A stretch of DNA of 64,000 bases, taken from assembly GCA_022800215.1 (NCBI GenBank), contig JAAWPV010000072.1, positions 1 to 64,000 on the forward strand. Reading direction: 5' to 3'. Position 1 is the first letter of the stretch, and every line of letters begins with the position of its first letter. The position numbers were made by a program, and so were the translations under genes. The notes beneath the pieces are model-generated. The model was not told the DNA's origin, ran no database searches, and saw nothing but the letters and a program-made list of their open reading frames with translations. The stretch is from Oscillospiraceae bacterium. GTDB lineage: Bacteria > Bacillota > Clostridia > Oscillospirales > Oscillospiraceae. Below, one piece after another: positions 50,201 to 58,758 of the stretch.

Positions 50201-53200
50201 TCGTCCTTTCCGGCGGCACCAATAACAGTGTAAACCTTGCGGCAACTCCCGCCGACAACTACCGTTTTGACAACTGGACGGTAGATCCTACAGAGGCTAC
50301 TGGAAGTCTTGGGGGCACCACCGCCAGCACTTCCTGGCAAATCACAGGTACACAAACGAATCCGTATACTGCTGTAGTGACCGATGCAATTGTCATTACA
50401 CCCCACTTTGTTCTGGACAGCTTGCCTGCCCCTACTGTGACGGCGGTCAAGGTGGATAATACGAGCGGTCAAATCACAGGTATCAGCATTGCTTCCAATG
50501 TGAATGTGACCTTCTATTATGTTGTTGACACAAATGCTAATACTACAACAATAGGAACGGATAATGCGATTCCCGGTACCGCCAGCGGCGGAACCGCTTC
50601 GGCTACGGGACTTCCCAAAGCGTTGACCGGGCTTAATCCAAACACTCACTACTACGTCCATGTGGTGGCGGTGAGCAATGGCGTGACATCTGCAGTGGGC
50701 CATGCTGACTTCTACACCGATTACACTGTGGTAGTGAATACAGACACTCACGGTAGTGTGAGCGTGGACAGCGGCGCAGCCAGTAAAATCAGCCAGAGCT
50801 TTGCTAAGGAAGCGGGCAGCACCATGACGCTTTCTACAACGCCTGATAGCGGCTATGTCTTTAAGGATTGGACGGACAGCAGAAGCGTTATCAACGGCAG
50901 CACACTGACCGTTCCTGCTACAAAGGGCGGCGGTAACGGAACCATCACGGTGACGGCCAACTTTATCGCCACCTACGGCGTGCAGTATAACCTGAACGGA
51001 GCCACTTCCGGAACGGCGCCCACCGACAGCAACACCTACCGTGAAGACGCCTCGGTGACGCTGACCAGCACCACACCGACCCGGAATGGTTATACCTTTG
51101 GCGGTTGGTCGTTGACGGCGGGCGGAACGACCGCGCTTACCAGCCCCGTGACCATTGCCACCATGAAGAGCGCGCAGAGCAGCGTGACCCCCGGCGGTAA
51201 GTTTACGCTCTATGCCATTTGGACAAGTGATTCTTGGGACGTGACGGTACCGTCCCTTGACAATCCCACCTTTAATATGAACACCAGCTCCACAGGCGCC
51301 CCCAGTTGGCTCAGTGGTGTGGATATGAATGGTTGGGTAAATGCCGGCGGCAGCGGAAACTATACCATCACCAAGGGGAATGCCAGCGATCCCGTCTGGA
51401 ATTGGCTGGACATTACCTCTGATGGTAAGTTGAAACTGAAGGACGGTGCCCGTGTGGGCGATGCCAAGACCTGGACCTTCGGTATTCAGGTGATCGACAC
51501 CGACAAGCCGGATGGCGACAATAAGAGAACTCCCACTGTTACCGTGACGGTGGATCCCGCCCAGCCGGTGATCGAGAGCTTTAGCTACGCTCCCGGCAGC
51601 CCGGATTATTATAAGGATCCTGTGGCGGTGGCCAGCAAGATCACCGCCGTGGTGAAGGACCCCTACACCGGTGCTGTGTTGAGCTATACCGGCGCTTCTC
51701 CCAAGGGCGAGTGGACGGCTACACCTGCTGCCTTTGATAAGCAGGACGGCAGCAGCGAAACCTACACCTTCACCTATACGGTGACAGACAGCGACAAGAA
51801 CAACTATCTGACTGCGACTACGACTGCAAACCTGACCTCCATTAAGCGGAATCCGACTCTGACTGTGGGCAATCACGGTGTGACTGACCCGGCCCACAGC
51901 ACAGACTACAAGTTTGAAGAGACCATTAAGTATAACCCCACTGCCGGGACAAAGACGGTGACAGTGGACATCAGCCACCTGGGCAACAGCCCGGTGACGG
52001 CCCTTGCCATTGCACAGACTACAAACACCGGCAATAAGTTTACAAACCTCAATAAGAGTAAGCTGGACGCAGTGTCTACAACCAACACCTTCGATGAAGG
52101 GGACCCCATGGACTTCACCTTCAACGTGCCCACCGGAGGAGTAGATGTTGGCGATTACACTCTGACTTACCGGATTACCGGTACGGCAGCTCAGGGCGGG
52201 GATGTGGATACACCCAATCCTGTGCTGACCTACACCTACGTGCTTCATGTGGAGCCTGCCGAGTTGGATTACGCCACCCTGACCCTGACCGCTCCGGCGG
52301 CGGGCAGCACCGGCGATTCCACTCCCGGTAAGAGCGGTGCCAACATGAACAATTACACCGGTGCAGTGGCCTGGACGCCCAGCGCCAGCTTCACGGCCGG
52401 ACAGCAGTACACCGCCACTATTACGCTGACGCCCAACAAGAACTATATTTTTGTGGATCCCAATGCCACCGGGTATAGCGTGAACGGAACGGTTGCTACC
52501 CCGGGCGGTACTTCCGACGGGCAGGGAGGCACGGTGGCTTACTCAGTGGCCGCTGACGGCTCCCGGGTGACGTTGACCTATGAATTCGCGGCCCTGCCCG
52601 GTGATGGCCTGACCATTACGGCCAAGAAGCTGGGCTATGACAGCGGTGAAGTGACCAGTATCTCCGCGCAGGCGGCCCTGAACCAGACTTTCTACTATGC
52701 CGTTACCACGGCGGATGTGGATCCGGCGGCAGTGACACCCAGTGACTTGAAGAACCATAGTGCAGCCGGCCTGTCTTCCGGCCTTGTGAAGTACGGAAGC
52801 GGCACGGGTACGCTGAACAGCGGTACGTCCACCTGGACCGGACCTGACAGCCTGACCGGACTGAAGCCACATACCACCTACTATGTCTATGCTACAGCCC
52901 AGGCAGAGAACGGCACCGGTGGCTTCGTGAAGACAAATAAGGTCAGCTTTACCACCGATTACAAGGTGACCGTAGTGGCCACCGAGGGTGGTTCCATCAG
53001 CGGCGGCGCCACTGTGCCGGAGAATGGAAGCGTAGACCTGGCGGTGACGACAAGTATCACCCCCAATGCTACACCGAAGAATACCGATGGTTGGGCCTTT
53101 AAGGAGTGGCTGGTGGACAATAGCCCCTATAACGGTCATACCACCACAAGCAGCTTCGCTTATACTCCCACTGCGGCGGAAAGCACGCTGACCGCTGATT

Positions 53201-56200
53201 TCCACAAGAAGATTTACGGTGTGCCCCTCATTACGGGAACCGTGGGTGTAGGGGAGACCCTCACCGCCACGGTGAACGCAGGTTCCGGTGAGCAGGTGGG
53301 TATCGGTGATGGACCTATCACGGATGCACAGCTGGCTGGTGAAAATGTGGAGTACAAATGGGAGAAGCAGGTAGGCAGCAACTGGGTCACGGTGGGAACG
53401 GACAGCAGCACCTATGTTGTGACGGCTGCCGACGCCGGCGCCAAGTTCCGGGTGACCATCACCTATAAGGGCGATCCCGACGTGGACGGTAACTTCACTC
53501 ATGTGACGAGCCGTTCGACCAACGCCAACATCGTGCCCCTGCAGCCGCCCACGGTGGAACTGGAACCGGCTACCGGGAACAACGGCGGTTTGACCATGAC
53601 CATTACCAAGTCTCCCGACGACGAGAATCCCAACAACAAGGTGAAGGATTACACCGTTAAATTGGTGGATAAGACCACCGGTCAGACTGTGGATGACACG
53701 GTAGTCATCCCGGCGAACGGCAGCGGTCCCTACACCCATACCTGGGATCTGGGAGAGAGCTACAACACGCCTAAGGATCTGGACCCCACCCACACTTATG
53801 AAGTCATTGTAGTGGCCCGTCCCAATGACCAGGACAGCTACAGCAATTCTCCTGAGGCCAAGTCCACCGAGGAGCCCAACCCCGCCAAGCGGAAGGTGAC
53901 CAGTATTGATTACACCTGGGCGGAGCGTACCTTCAACGGCGGCTATCAGCTGCCCTATAATACAGCCCCCTCCGCTGTGAGCGGTGGTGACATCACGGTC
54001 ACTTCCACCATGCAGGCGGCCAGCGCAGCCAAGCGGAGCGGCGCCTCCGGCGCTTCCACCTTCGCAGTGTTGGCTGACGGCCAGCAGTGGGAGGCTGCCA
54101 CCTATGATATGGCGGTGTCCGTGGCTGAAACAGCTCGCTATGAGGGCTTTGCGGTGACCAATGCCGGTACCTGGACCATCAAGCAGGACGGCGCGACCAT
54201 GAGCGAGAATGGCAGGAACCACCAGAAGAAGCTGAATGTGGCGGAAGCCGGTGTGGATCTTGCCAATGAGTTCGGAATTACCACCAAGTACAATAATCCT
54301 TCGAATACGCCTGTGGGCGCTTGCGATTACGCCAGTGCCACCGGTGATGTGACTGGCCATTATAACTACAGCTTTGAACTGATAGCAGTTCCTTCGGGGA
54401 GCAGTTTGACCACGGCGCCGGTTGCCGATCCGGCAAACTTTAAGGCCGACGTTCTGGGTGACTTTAAGTTTAGAGTGACGGCCACCTATGTGGATTCTGC
54501 CACCGCTGCCTACAAGGAGGACGTGGCAGTACCGGATCCCATCACTGTGACCCTGCCCGTTATTGACCAGTTGGTGACTGGCATTAAGCTGGAGCAGAAT
54601 ACCGCTACCGTCTCTGGACAGTATGGTACCCCCAATGGAACTTATATGGACGGTGACCAGTCTAACGTTGACGCCAAGCTGATGGACCGGGATGGATTGA
54701 AGATCACCGTGACCTTTGACGAGGGAGAACCCTGGGTCATCGTGATCGGCCATCCTGAGGATTCCACCCATGAGTTCCCTGAGGGCATGACCTGGGGCTT
54801 TGTGGACGGCAGCGTAGCCGGAGAACCCAGCCCTGCCAACGGCACTCATATCCAAATGAAGAAAGCTGGCAGTACAGGAATTTATGTGACCTACAAGAGC
54901 GTGGATTCCAACAAGGATGTTACCTATAACCTGAGTCCCAAGAAGCTGGAGTACAGCACCACCAGCGATGTGACCGAAAAGATCTTTGACGGTACGACCG
55001 ACGTACCTGGCGGCAAGCTGGCACTGGATGAGACTTCCAAGGTGGAGGGGGACAATGTGACCCTCACCGGGAATGTGGTACTCAGCAGCCGTGAGATTGG
55101 TGACCGGAAGATCATCACCGTGGGGACACCTACTATTGGTGGTACCGACAGAGCGTTCTATACGGTCGATCCCATTACCGCCGACAGTCCCAACGCAGGC
55201 GATATGAAGGTCATTGCGGCCACCAAGCCCATCCTGAAGTTTAAGGATACCGTTGATACGAGAGATTATAGCGTTGCGGACACCAATCCCAACAGCTTTG
55301 AGCGTTCCTATAGTGGACGGACCGATCAGAATGTAAGCGTTCCTAAAAACCTCACCATCAGCCTGAAGAACTTCCGGGCTGACGCATACGGTGTGGTGAT
55401 CACCAAGGACGGCTCGCTGGCGGATAAGATCGATCTGACAACGGCAACGGTGAACAATCCGATGACAGAAGAGGAAGAGCTTACCTGGACGACAGCGGAT
55501 CTGGGCATTGACACTTCTGTGGCAGGGACCCATACCCTGATCCTGCGGGCGGAGGGTAAAGATGTGGACGGCGCATGGACCACCATCGCTACCTATACCT
55601 TTACGGTCCGGATTACCCAGTACACCCCGCCTTCCACTAGCACTACCGTCACCATTGAGATGCCCGTGGTTACCTACTGGGTCAGCGATTACGGCATCAC
55701 CAACGACCTGACGGCGGAGAAGATGAGTCGGAAGGGCGCCAAGCCCTCCTTCGTGCCCCAGATCACCCCCATTGAGGGCCTGAAGTTCCTGGGTTGGTCG
55801 GAGACCGATCCTACCACCATCAAGGACGGCAAGCTGCCCACTCTGGTGGACCCGCTGACCTTCACCATCAACGATGATAAGACCTTCTACGCCATCTATG
55901 CGAGGGAAGGCTACGACCATAACCACTATGTCATCGGCTTCCCTGACGGCACCTTCGGGCCCGATCTGCCCATCACCCGGGCTCAGGTGGCTACGATCAT
56001 CGCCCGGTCCTGCCTGGGCGGCTTCGTGGAGGGCTATGACTACGGCAACCCCGGCGGATACACCGATGTTCCCAGCAAGCACTGGGCGTCCAGTGCCATC
56101 GCCTTCTGTACCAAGAGCGGCACCTTCAACGGCTACAATGACGGCACCTTCCAGCCCGACAAGAATATCAGCCGTCAGGAACTGGCCACAGTCGTCGCCC

Positions 56201-57546
56201 GTCTGGCGGGCGTCCAGACCAACCAGGGCCTGCCCTTCGTGGACAGCGCCGATGTGTCCGGCTGGGCACTGGGCGGCGTATATACCGCCTATGCCAACGG
56301 CTGGATCGTCGGTTATAAGGACGGCACCTTCCTGCCCAAGAACGACATTACCCGTGCGGAGACAGTGAAGATCTTCAACGCTTATCTGAACCGGGGCGTC
56401 AATGCCGAGGGCCTCAGCGACCTGAAGGAGTATGTCCACTCTGGCGTGGCCAGCAACAACACGGAGAACGGCAGCACCGAGTATATGACCTGGCCTGACG
56501 TTCCCGCCACACACTGGGCCTACTTCGAGGTCATCGAGGCGGCCAACGACCACAACTTCCACTGGGCTGACCAGAGCGCTGAGGTGCCGCCTGAGCGTTG
56601 GGAGGAGGCCTTCATCAACGAGATCTGGAACTACCACGATGCAGCCGGAACTACCGTTCCCACGGCGCCGCCTGTCCAGAAGTACACTGTGACTTATGTT
56701 CTGGGAGATCACGGAACCACCTGGGCTTCCCTCAACGAGGAGGTGGAGGCGGGCAAGGCACCTGTCTCCGTGCCCTATGTCAGCGCCAATGAGGGCTATA
56801 CTTTCATTGGCTGGAGCGAGACGGCGGACGGGACCTACCATGTTGACCCTGCCTCCTTCACAGTGAACGGCAACAAGACCTATTATGCCGTCTATGAAGA
56901 GGTGGAGGTCCAGTACGAAATCAAGAGTCATACGGCCTACGCCAGCGGCGTGAACCGCAGCGAGTTCCATCCCGATGAGGCCGTTGCCCGGGGCGATGTG
57001 GCCTATATGCTGGCCAACATGATGGGCTATGACAGCAGCGTGGAGTACGATACCAGCGGCCTCAGCGACGTGGAGGGCCACTGGGCCCGGAACGCCATCG
57101 GCTACTGTGTGGAAGAGGGGCTGCTCAGCGGGTATACCGACGGGACCTTCCTGCCCGACGGCACCATGACCCGGCAAGAGTTTGCCGTGATCCTCTCCCG
57201 GCTGGTGGGGCTTGAAACGGCTGAGGGCGACCTGCCCTTTACCGACGCCGGTGAGATCAAGAACTGGGCCAAGGATGCCATCTACACGGCCTACACCAGT
57301 GGCCTTATGAGCGGTTACACCGACGGCAGCTTCCAGCCCACCCGGACTGTGACCCGGGCTGAGGCGGTGAAGGTGTTTAACAGCTATCTGGGCCGCGAGG
57401 TGGACCAGGACAGCATCCTGGCCGCCCCCGCCAGATGGACCGACGTGTCCGTTACCCACTGGGCCTACTGTGATATCATGGAGGCTACGGTGGACCATGA
57501 CTGGTACGGCCTGGACGCGACTGAGTTCTGGACCGTAGAAGAGTAA
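44245..57546 (+). CDS. giant surface protein with Ig/InlB-type domains and two SLH blocks (4433 aa)
   Basis: The signal peptide ends near PVAAA (residue 33). An N-terminal part (34-500) is not recognised. The long middle is a string of beta-domains: InlB B-type repeats with FGGWS...LYAVW (about 716-790 and 2242-2330); a putative Ig domain before KRNITLSD; three CARDB/ASH-like domains (from about 980, 1490 and 2540); two FN3-like domains (from about 2065 and 2785); and a YDG-like domain (IFDGTTDVPGG, about 3570-3655). The C-terminus has an SLH block (3892-4110), an InlB-type repeat (4146-4222) and a second SLH block (4231-4432), six SLH repeats in all. Both blocks are permuted: each starts with a half repeat (GFPDGTFGP..ITRAQ in the first) and ends with DVxxTHWAY. 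Domain names are from sequence patterns. It is wall-bound, and its ligand is unknown. A strong terminator follows 21 bp after the stop. Confidence 0.95.
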   Translation: MKITWKKRFVSATLALTMLLSFLPANLFPVAAAVSEGSGYDIEFVHNEGEFYIRVTRSGGDVGTRQFAFAVMPNFSVKYNGVVEAESNPFEQVIGPKWGDMAVTGGGGAFASYYSGGPIYWYNTSLTLNSGDRREISFSDFTCKYSDTGEDMPLLTIENIEKSLSGQGDYSADITTPGEYPYVVVMRDMNDSANYFVCHTTIGEIQEFRPAKLEIVSANKDLMNGVSTPTNANQATQAQINLLNYSDFQVTIQNTGTEDAYLVYDPATMSNATNSMISEHQNKGAWRIADATTGTTVSGIHLEDGTVITRDTPIPGGAKFVVSVRLGATGSGIQPTIPYFGGYITMKYTGQTTSGGTLKFPWKIVRASHMQITLDDFSFSGTTTVPGSGGSKDTVTWDPNPSSAIEHAQSGRVQSIAWAPPENSGLQLTVKQNGAPIKTASTGTTLENLDSGTYTFTGTATSTGVVLVDESKELTFEVVPTKALSAGTYVGYITLRYGSTSTNNTLADQKPGIDNAQVPGDFTYTAKVTYTVTAGTKTPLEAPELTATRQSNATTPNGTITVTNAGDYPSAADVTFVLKKGSTTVASNKTGVFTGLEAGDYTVTATTTNTAYSNSTATSVTVDPPLEYTVSATAKSSISGQAGGTVKVGSSAAGANSSAKVTENDPVTLVAAESTGYTFKEWQNSSGTKVSSDKSYTIEHVTANASYTAVFEPILYTVTFDPNGASGAANPASAKQATPGAAVNLAAVGTMSKAGYTFGGWSTTKGGSALSGSTYTPTEDITLYAVWDVVGMNYSGKALKAATYGDTSYSDNVATATGGSGSFTYSKGADFPDWLDLNTSTGALTLASGKTLPNASDTPYTVNVVATDTNTTQSKSAAFTIKVNKRNITLSDVTLRGGLIAQTTPVTDDISTGTATSVNASGATITNVISGGATLAGTWNITAPASYAASGNATVTFTPADTTNYNSATVTIPYTATPQTRSLTIEHHDDTTTTFTAGGSHAETVTYGYTASDVKTWTVRVTNNGNMPITNFKITGSGDTTAFTVADNNTYPMTLAAGASVTFTVKANTGLNYKATAYTETFNMTGDNGVTGSYAANLTVGQKALESVTIQSNAADKITVQQGSVLSVDTLTPTGATVTYQWQSRTGTSGNFSNISGATNATYTVTDNDAGKQFQLVVTGTGNYSGTKTSNQLGPANYKAAITLKEDGTETAGYTVILREKGGSATVSTTYNTTSKKYETAAGALDGSKSYDVMVYAIKGNASSTLKDVGDISASSRTAAVDYYKVPFGTINTTALNGRTDTTSYTMSATADGGKTITTNTAVLKDTTVSFALSNATTIGSMDYNVTWTNATGSGTPATTAAWTYSGTRTEVTATLARNTYVVTGQAGSGVNNSGSNRITISGTALDGAPISAITGTGTPSGTGANSNGSISFANVPAGTYTVAYTLAAKTTLDTANSNHIPETTPNNFTVSSTAKTNVFKIATIASTYTISITEGGSATTGNSDTYNYKDGTVKTHTVTVTNTGNAPLNNFTITGSADANFDIDMSNVTALGGTLPVGGSVTFTVALKSGRNAGSYSDTFTVAATDLTSTAKTYAYRATVNKLTLPNVTLTHISNVTTTGGTQGSFKINDYTGNKADYEYRVGSSGNYAALPAAWQIASDGTVTVVGVVNNADTVYQVRQALPAGETTTNYNYGSAGSVTIHSPDTGYIELTLTKDGQPYTGRNVHIGSATGTQLRETGSSGVYMTPAAGVSPNTGYALFVDEVNINETVAVSNGNTTKKTVAFYTVTVTKDVSAATTTATGGVRLEESTTGTTTTFVSKNGNSLTLNATAATGYGGTATWDATVGSNTTHPTTGSYSVSSATAPVTLTAKFTKNVVTVTAKLNGDVDTAFNQQIELRVGDEAPSTGSFGAAKTPVSGVATFEAVPAGTAFNIYVGRQPTGITVTATAGGTVNVNLNYYKVKLADSISNGSATLTGGITRGSDTLVLSGGTNNSVNLAATPADNYRFDNWTVDPTEATGSLGGTTASTSWQITGTQTNPYTAVVTDAIVITPHFVLDSLPAPTVTAVKVDNTSGQITGISIASNVNVTFYYVVDTNANTTTIGTDNAIPGTASGGTASATGLPKALTGLNPNTHYYVHVVAVSNGVTSAVGHADFYTDYTVVVNTDTHGSVSVDSGAASKISQSFAKEAGSTMTLSTTPDSGYVFKDWTDSRSVINGSTLTVPATKGGGNGTITVTANFIATYGVQYNLNGATSGTAPTDSNTYREDASVTLTSTTPTRNGYTFGGWSLTAGGTTALTSPVTIATMKSAQSSVTPGGKFTLYAIWTSDSWDVTVPSLDNPTFNMNTSSTGAPSWLSGVDMNGWVNAGGSGNYTITKGNASDPVWNWLDITSDGKLKLKDGARVGDAKTWTFGIQVIDTDKPDGDNKRTPTVTVTVDPAQPVIESFSYAPGSPDYYKDPVAVASKITAVVKDPYTGAVLSYTGASPKGEWTATPAAFDKQDGSSETYTFTYTVTDSDKNNYLTATTTANLTSIKRNPTLTVGNHGVTDPAHSTDYKFEETIKYNPTAGTKTVTVDISHLGNSPVTALAIAQTTNTGNKFTNLNKSKLDAVSTTNTFDEGDPMDFTFNVPTGGVDVGDYTLTYRITGTAAQGGDVDTPNPVLTYTYVLHVEPAELDYATLTLTAPAAGSTGDSTPGKSGANMNNYTGAVAWTPSASFTAGQQYTATITLTPNKNYIFVDPNATGYSVNGTVATPGGTSDGQGGTVAYSVAADGSRVTLTYEFAALPGDGLTITAKKLGYDSGEVTSISAQAALNQTFYYAVTTADVDPAAVTPSDLKNHSAAGLSSGLVKYGSGTGTLNSGTSTWTGPDSLTGLKPHTTYYVYATAQAENGTGGFVKTNKVSFTTDYKVTVVATEGGSISGGATVPENGSVDLAVTTSITPNATPKNTDGWAFKEWLVDNSPYNGHTTTSSFAYTPTAAESTLTADFHKKIYGVPLITGTVGVGETLTATVNAGSGEQVGIGDGPITDAQLAGENVEYKWEKQVGSNWVTVGTDSSTYVVTAADAGAKFRVTITYKGDPDVDGNFTHVTSRSTNANIVPLQPPTVELEPATGNNGGLTMTITKSPDDENPNNKVKDYTVKLVDKTTGQTVDDTVVIPANGSGPYTHTWDLGESYNTPKDLDPTHTYEVIVVARPNDQDSYSNSPEAKSTEEPNPAKRKVTSIDYTWAERTFNGGYQLPYNTAPSAVSGGDITVTSTMQAASAAKRSGASGASTFAVLADGQQWEAATYDMAVSVAETARYEGFAVTNAGTWTIKQDGATMSENGRNHQKKLNVAEAGVDLANEFGITTKYNNPSNTPVGACDYASATGDVTGHYNYSFELIAVPSGSSLTTAPVADPANFKADVLGDFKFRVTATYVDSATAAYKEDVAVPDPITVTLPVIDQLVTGIKLEQNTATVSGQYGTPNGTYMDGDQSNVDAKLMDRDGLKITVTFDEGEPWVIVIGHPEDSTHEFPEGMTWGFVDGSVAGEPSPANGTHIQMKKAGSTGIYVTYKSVDSNKDVTYNLSPKKLEYSTTSDVTEKIFDGTTDVPGGKLALDETSKVEGDNVTLTGNVVLSSREIGDRKIITVGTPTIGGTDRAFYTVDPITADSPNAGDMKVIAATKPILKFKDTVDTRDYSVADTNPNSFERSYSGRTDQNVSVPKNLTISLKNFRADAYGVVITKDGSLADKIDLTTATVNNPMTEEEELTWTTADLGIDTSVAGTHTLILRAEGKDVDGAWTTIATYTFTVRITQYTPPSTSTTVTIEMPVVTYWVSDYGITNDLTAEKMSRKGAKPSFVPQITPIEGLKFLGWSETDPTTIKDGKLPTLVDPLTFTINDDKTFYAIYAREGYDHNHYVIGFPDGTFGPDLPITRAQVATIIARSCLGGFVEGYDYGNPGGYTDVPSKHWASSAIAFCTKSGTFNGYNDGTFQPDKNISRQELATVVARLAGVQTNQGLPFVDSADVSGWALGGVYTAYANGWIVGYKDGTFLPKNDITRAETVKIFNAYLNRGVNAEGLSDLKEYVHSGVASNNTENGSTEYMTWPDVPATHWAYFEVIEAANDHNFHWADQSAEVPPERWEEAFINEIWNYHDAAGTTVPTAPPVQKYTVTYVLGDHGTTWASLNEEVEAGKAPVSVPYVSANEGYTFIGWSETADGTYHVDPASFTVNGNKTYYAVYEEVEVQYEIKSHTAYASGVNRSEFHPDEAVARGDVAYMLANMMGYDSSVEYDTSGLSDVEGHWARNAIGYCVEEGLLSGYTDGTFLPDGTMTRQEFAVILSRLVGLETAEGDLPFTDAGEIKNWAKDAIYTAYTSGLMSGYTDGSFQPTRTVTRAEAVKVFNSYLGREVDQDSILAAPARWTDVSVTHWAYCDIMEATVDHDWYGLDATEFWTVEE

Positions 57547-57567
57547 GCCACAAGCATAGACTCACAG

Positions 57568-57599
57568 GGAGCCCCCGGCTTTTGCCGGGGGCTCCTTTT
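57568..57599 (+). terminator. intrinsic terminator ending the giant-gene cluster
   Basis: A perfect 12-bp stem (GGAGCCCCCGGC at 57568-57579, paired with 57584-57595) with a TTTT loop is followed by TTTT. It lies 21 bases after the gene 4 stop, so the downstream kinase is a separate unit. Confidence 0.9.
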
Positions 57600-57653
57600 C
57601 TATGATAGAGGAAAGGAATGACGATATATTTACGGCCCGTTTTTCCGAAACCT

Positions 57654-57682
57654 TTGACTTTGACAGCAGAGAGGAATATACT
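57654..57682 (+). promoter_or_regulatory. sigma-A-type promoter for the sensor kinase
   Basis: TTGACT at 57654-57659 and TATACT at 57677-57682 are 17 bases apart, each one mismatch from consensus. Transcription would start near 57689. The upstream in-frame ATG at 57602 would lie outside the transcript, so the kinase must start downstream, at 57713. Confidence 0.75.
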
Positions 57683-57712
57683 ATAAAAAAACAAGGCAAG
57701 GGGGCGACAACT

Positions 57713-58621
57713 GTGACCACCTGGAAAATGATCCTGTTCACCCTGGGCTCATTGACGACACTGGTGCTGCTGGCGGCGGTGGCGGCCCTACCCCGTTACC
57801 GGGTGCAACAGGTGGGAAAATACCTGAAAGAGATCTTGGAGGAGCCGGAAAAGGGGAAGGAGCTGCCCCGGTCCTTACAGGTGATCGGTGGGGAGCTGTT
57901 CGCCATTCGTACCCGCCTTGTCCAGCAGGAGGAGCTTCGGGAGCAGGAGAGAAGGCGGCAGGAGCTCATCGCCTTTCTGGCCCACGACCTGAAAACTCCT
58001 CTCACCTCGGTTTTGGGCTATCTGGAACTTTTACAGGACGAGCCTGGCCTCAGCCCGGAGCAGCGGGCCAAGTATACTGGGGTGGCCCTGGACAAGGCCC
58101 GGCGGCTGGAGGAGCTGGTGAAGGAATTTTTTGACATCAACACCATGGATCTGAAGCTGAAGCATCAGGAGCCAGTGCAGCTCTCCTTTCTGCTGGAGCA
58201 GCTGTTGGACGAATTTTATCCCCTCTTTGCCACCAAGGACCTGCAATGCACTGTGGAGATCCAGCACCATCTGGTGGTGGAGGGGGACGGAGACCGGTTG
58301 GCCCGGGTCTTTGACAATGTGCTCCGCAACGCCGTGAGTTACTCCGCCCAAGGCGGTCCGGTGGGGGTCACTGCTTGTCAGGAGGGGGAAAATGTGGTGG
58401 TCCGCATCACCAACGAGGGCCTGGAGATCCCCGAAGGGGAGCTGAGCAATATCTTTGAAAAATTTTACCGCCTGGATGCTGCCCGGTCCACCCGAACCGG
58501 CGGCGCCGGGCTGGGTCTTGCTATCGCCCGGGAGATTGTGGAACGCCACGGAGGCACCATCCGGGCGGAGAGCACCGGCCATGTCACCGCCTTTGTCATC
58601 ACTCTGCCCCGAAAAGAATAA
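57713..58621 (+). CDS. VanS-like sensor histidine kinase without adjacent response regulator (302 aa)
   Basis: A membrane histidine kinase. The GTG at 57713 is chosen because the promoter lies at 57654-57682 and a G-rich Shine-Dalgarno (AAGGGGG) precedes it. One transmembrane helix is visible (about residues 6-26), followed by a linker with a charged coiled-coil segment (about 60-85). The HisKA box FLAHDLKTPLTS puts the phospho-acceptor at His91. The ATPase domain has the N box DNVLRNAVSY and a typical end with FEKFYRLDAARSTRTGGAGLGLAIA. The FYRLD..R/GGAGLGLAI pattern resembles VanS and related kinases. There is no extracytoplasmic sensing loop between two helices, so any signal would have to be sensed in the membrane or cytoplasm. 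No response regulator lies within the window, and the gene is bounded by terminators on both sides. Confidence 0.9.
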   Translation: MTTWKMILFTLGSLTTLVLLAAVAALPRYRVQQVGKYLKEILEEPEKGKELPRSLQVIGGELFAIRTRLVQQEELREQERRRQELIAFLAHDLKTPLTSVLGYLELLQDEPGLSPEQRAKYTGVALDKARRLEELVKEFFDINTMDLKLKHQEPVQLSFLLEQLLDEFYPLFATKDLQCTVEIQHHLVVEGDGDRLARVFDNVLRNAVSYSAQGGPVGVTACQEGENVVVRITNEGLEIPEGELSNIFEKFYRLDAARSTRTGGAGLGLAIAREIVERHGGTIRAESTGHVTAFVITLPRKE

Positions 58622-58643
58622 ACAATTTGTTATTATATTCGAC

Positions 58644-58678
58644 AAAAATCCTCTCTGTTATTGACGGGGAGGATTTTT
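58644..58678 (+). terminator. intrinsic terminator after the kinase gene
   Basis: AAAAATCCTC at 58644-58653 pairs with GAGGATTTTT at 58669-58678, and the stem extends inward through GT wobbles and G-C pairs. The stem itself supplies A- and T-runs, so it could act in both directions. Confidence 0.8.
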
Positions 58679-58758
58679 GCATACGGGTTACCCGTTCTGA
58701 TCCCTCGCTTCGCTCTTCGCCCTGTTTCGCTGGAAAGTGTCATGGCCTTAGGAGTATC

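Noticed and set aside
46081..52248. Very long minus-strand open frame (about 2055 codons) opposite gene 4, with similar ones at 29313-35165, 52543-57498, 22014-26174 and 16128-19769
   Set aside because: They lie exactly opposite well-supported genes, have no signal peptide, ribosome-binding site or family resemblance, and have His/Gly/Ile/Arg-rich compositions expected from reading codon-biased genes backwards. They are shadows.
57602..57712. Upstream ATG for the kinase at 57602
   Set aside because: It lies before the predicted transcription start near 57689.
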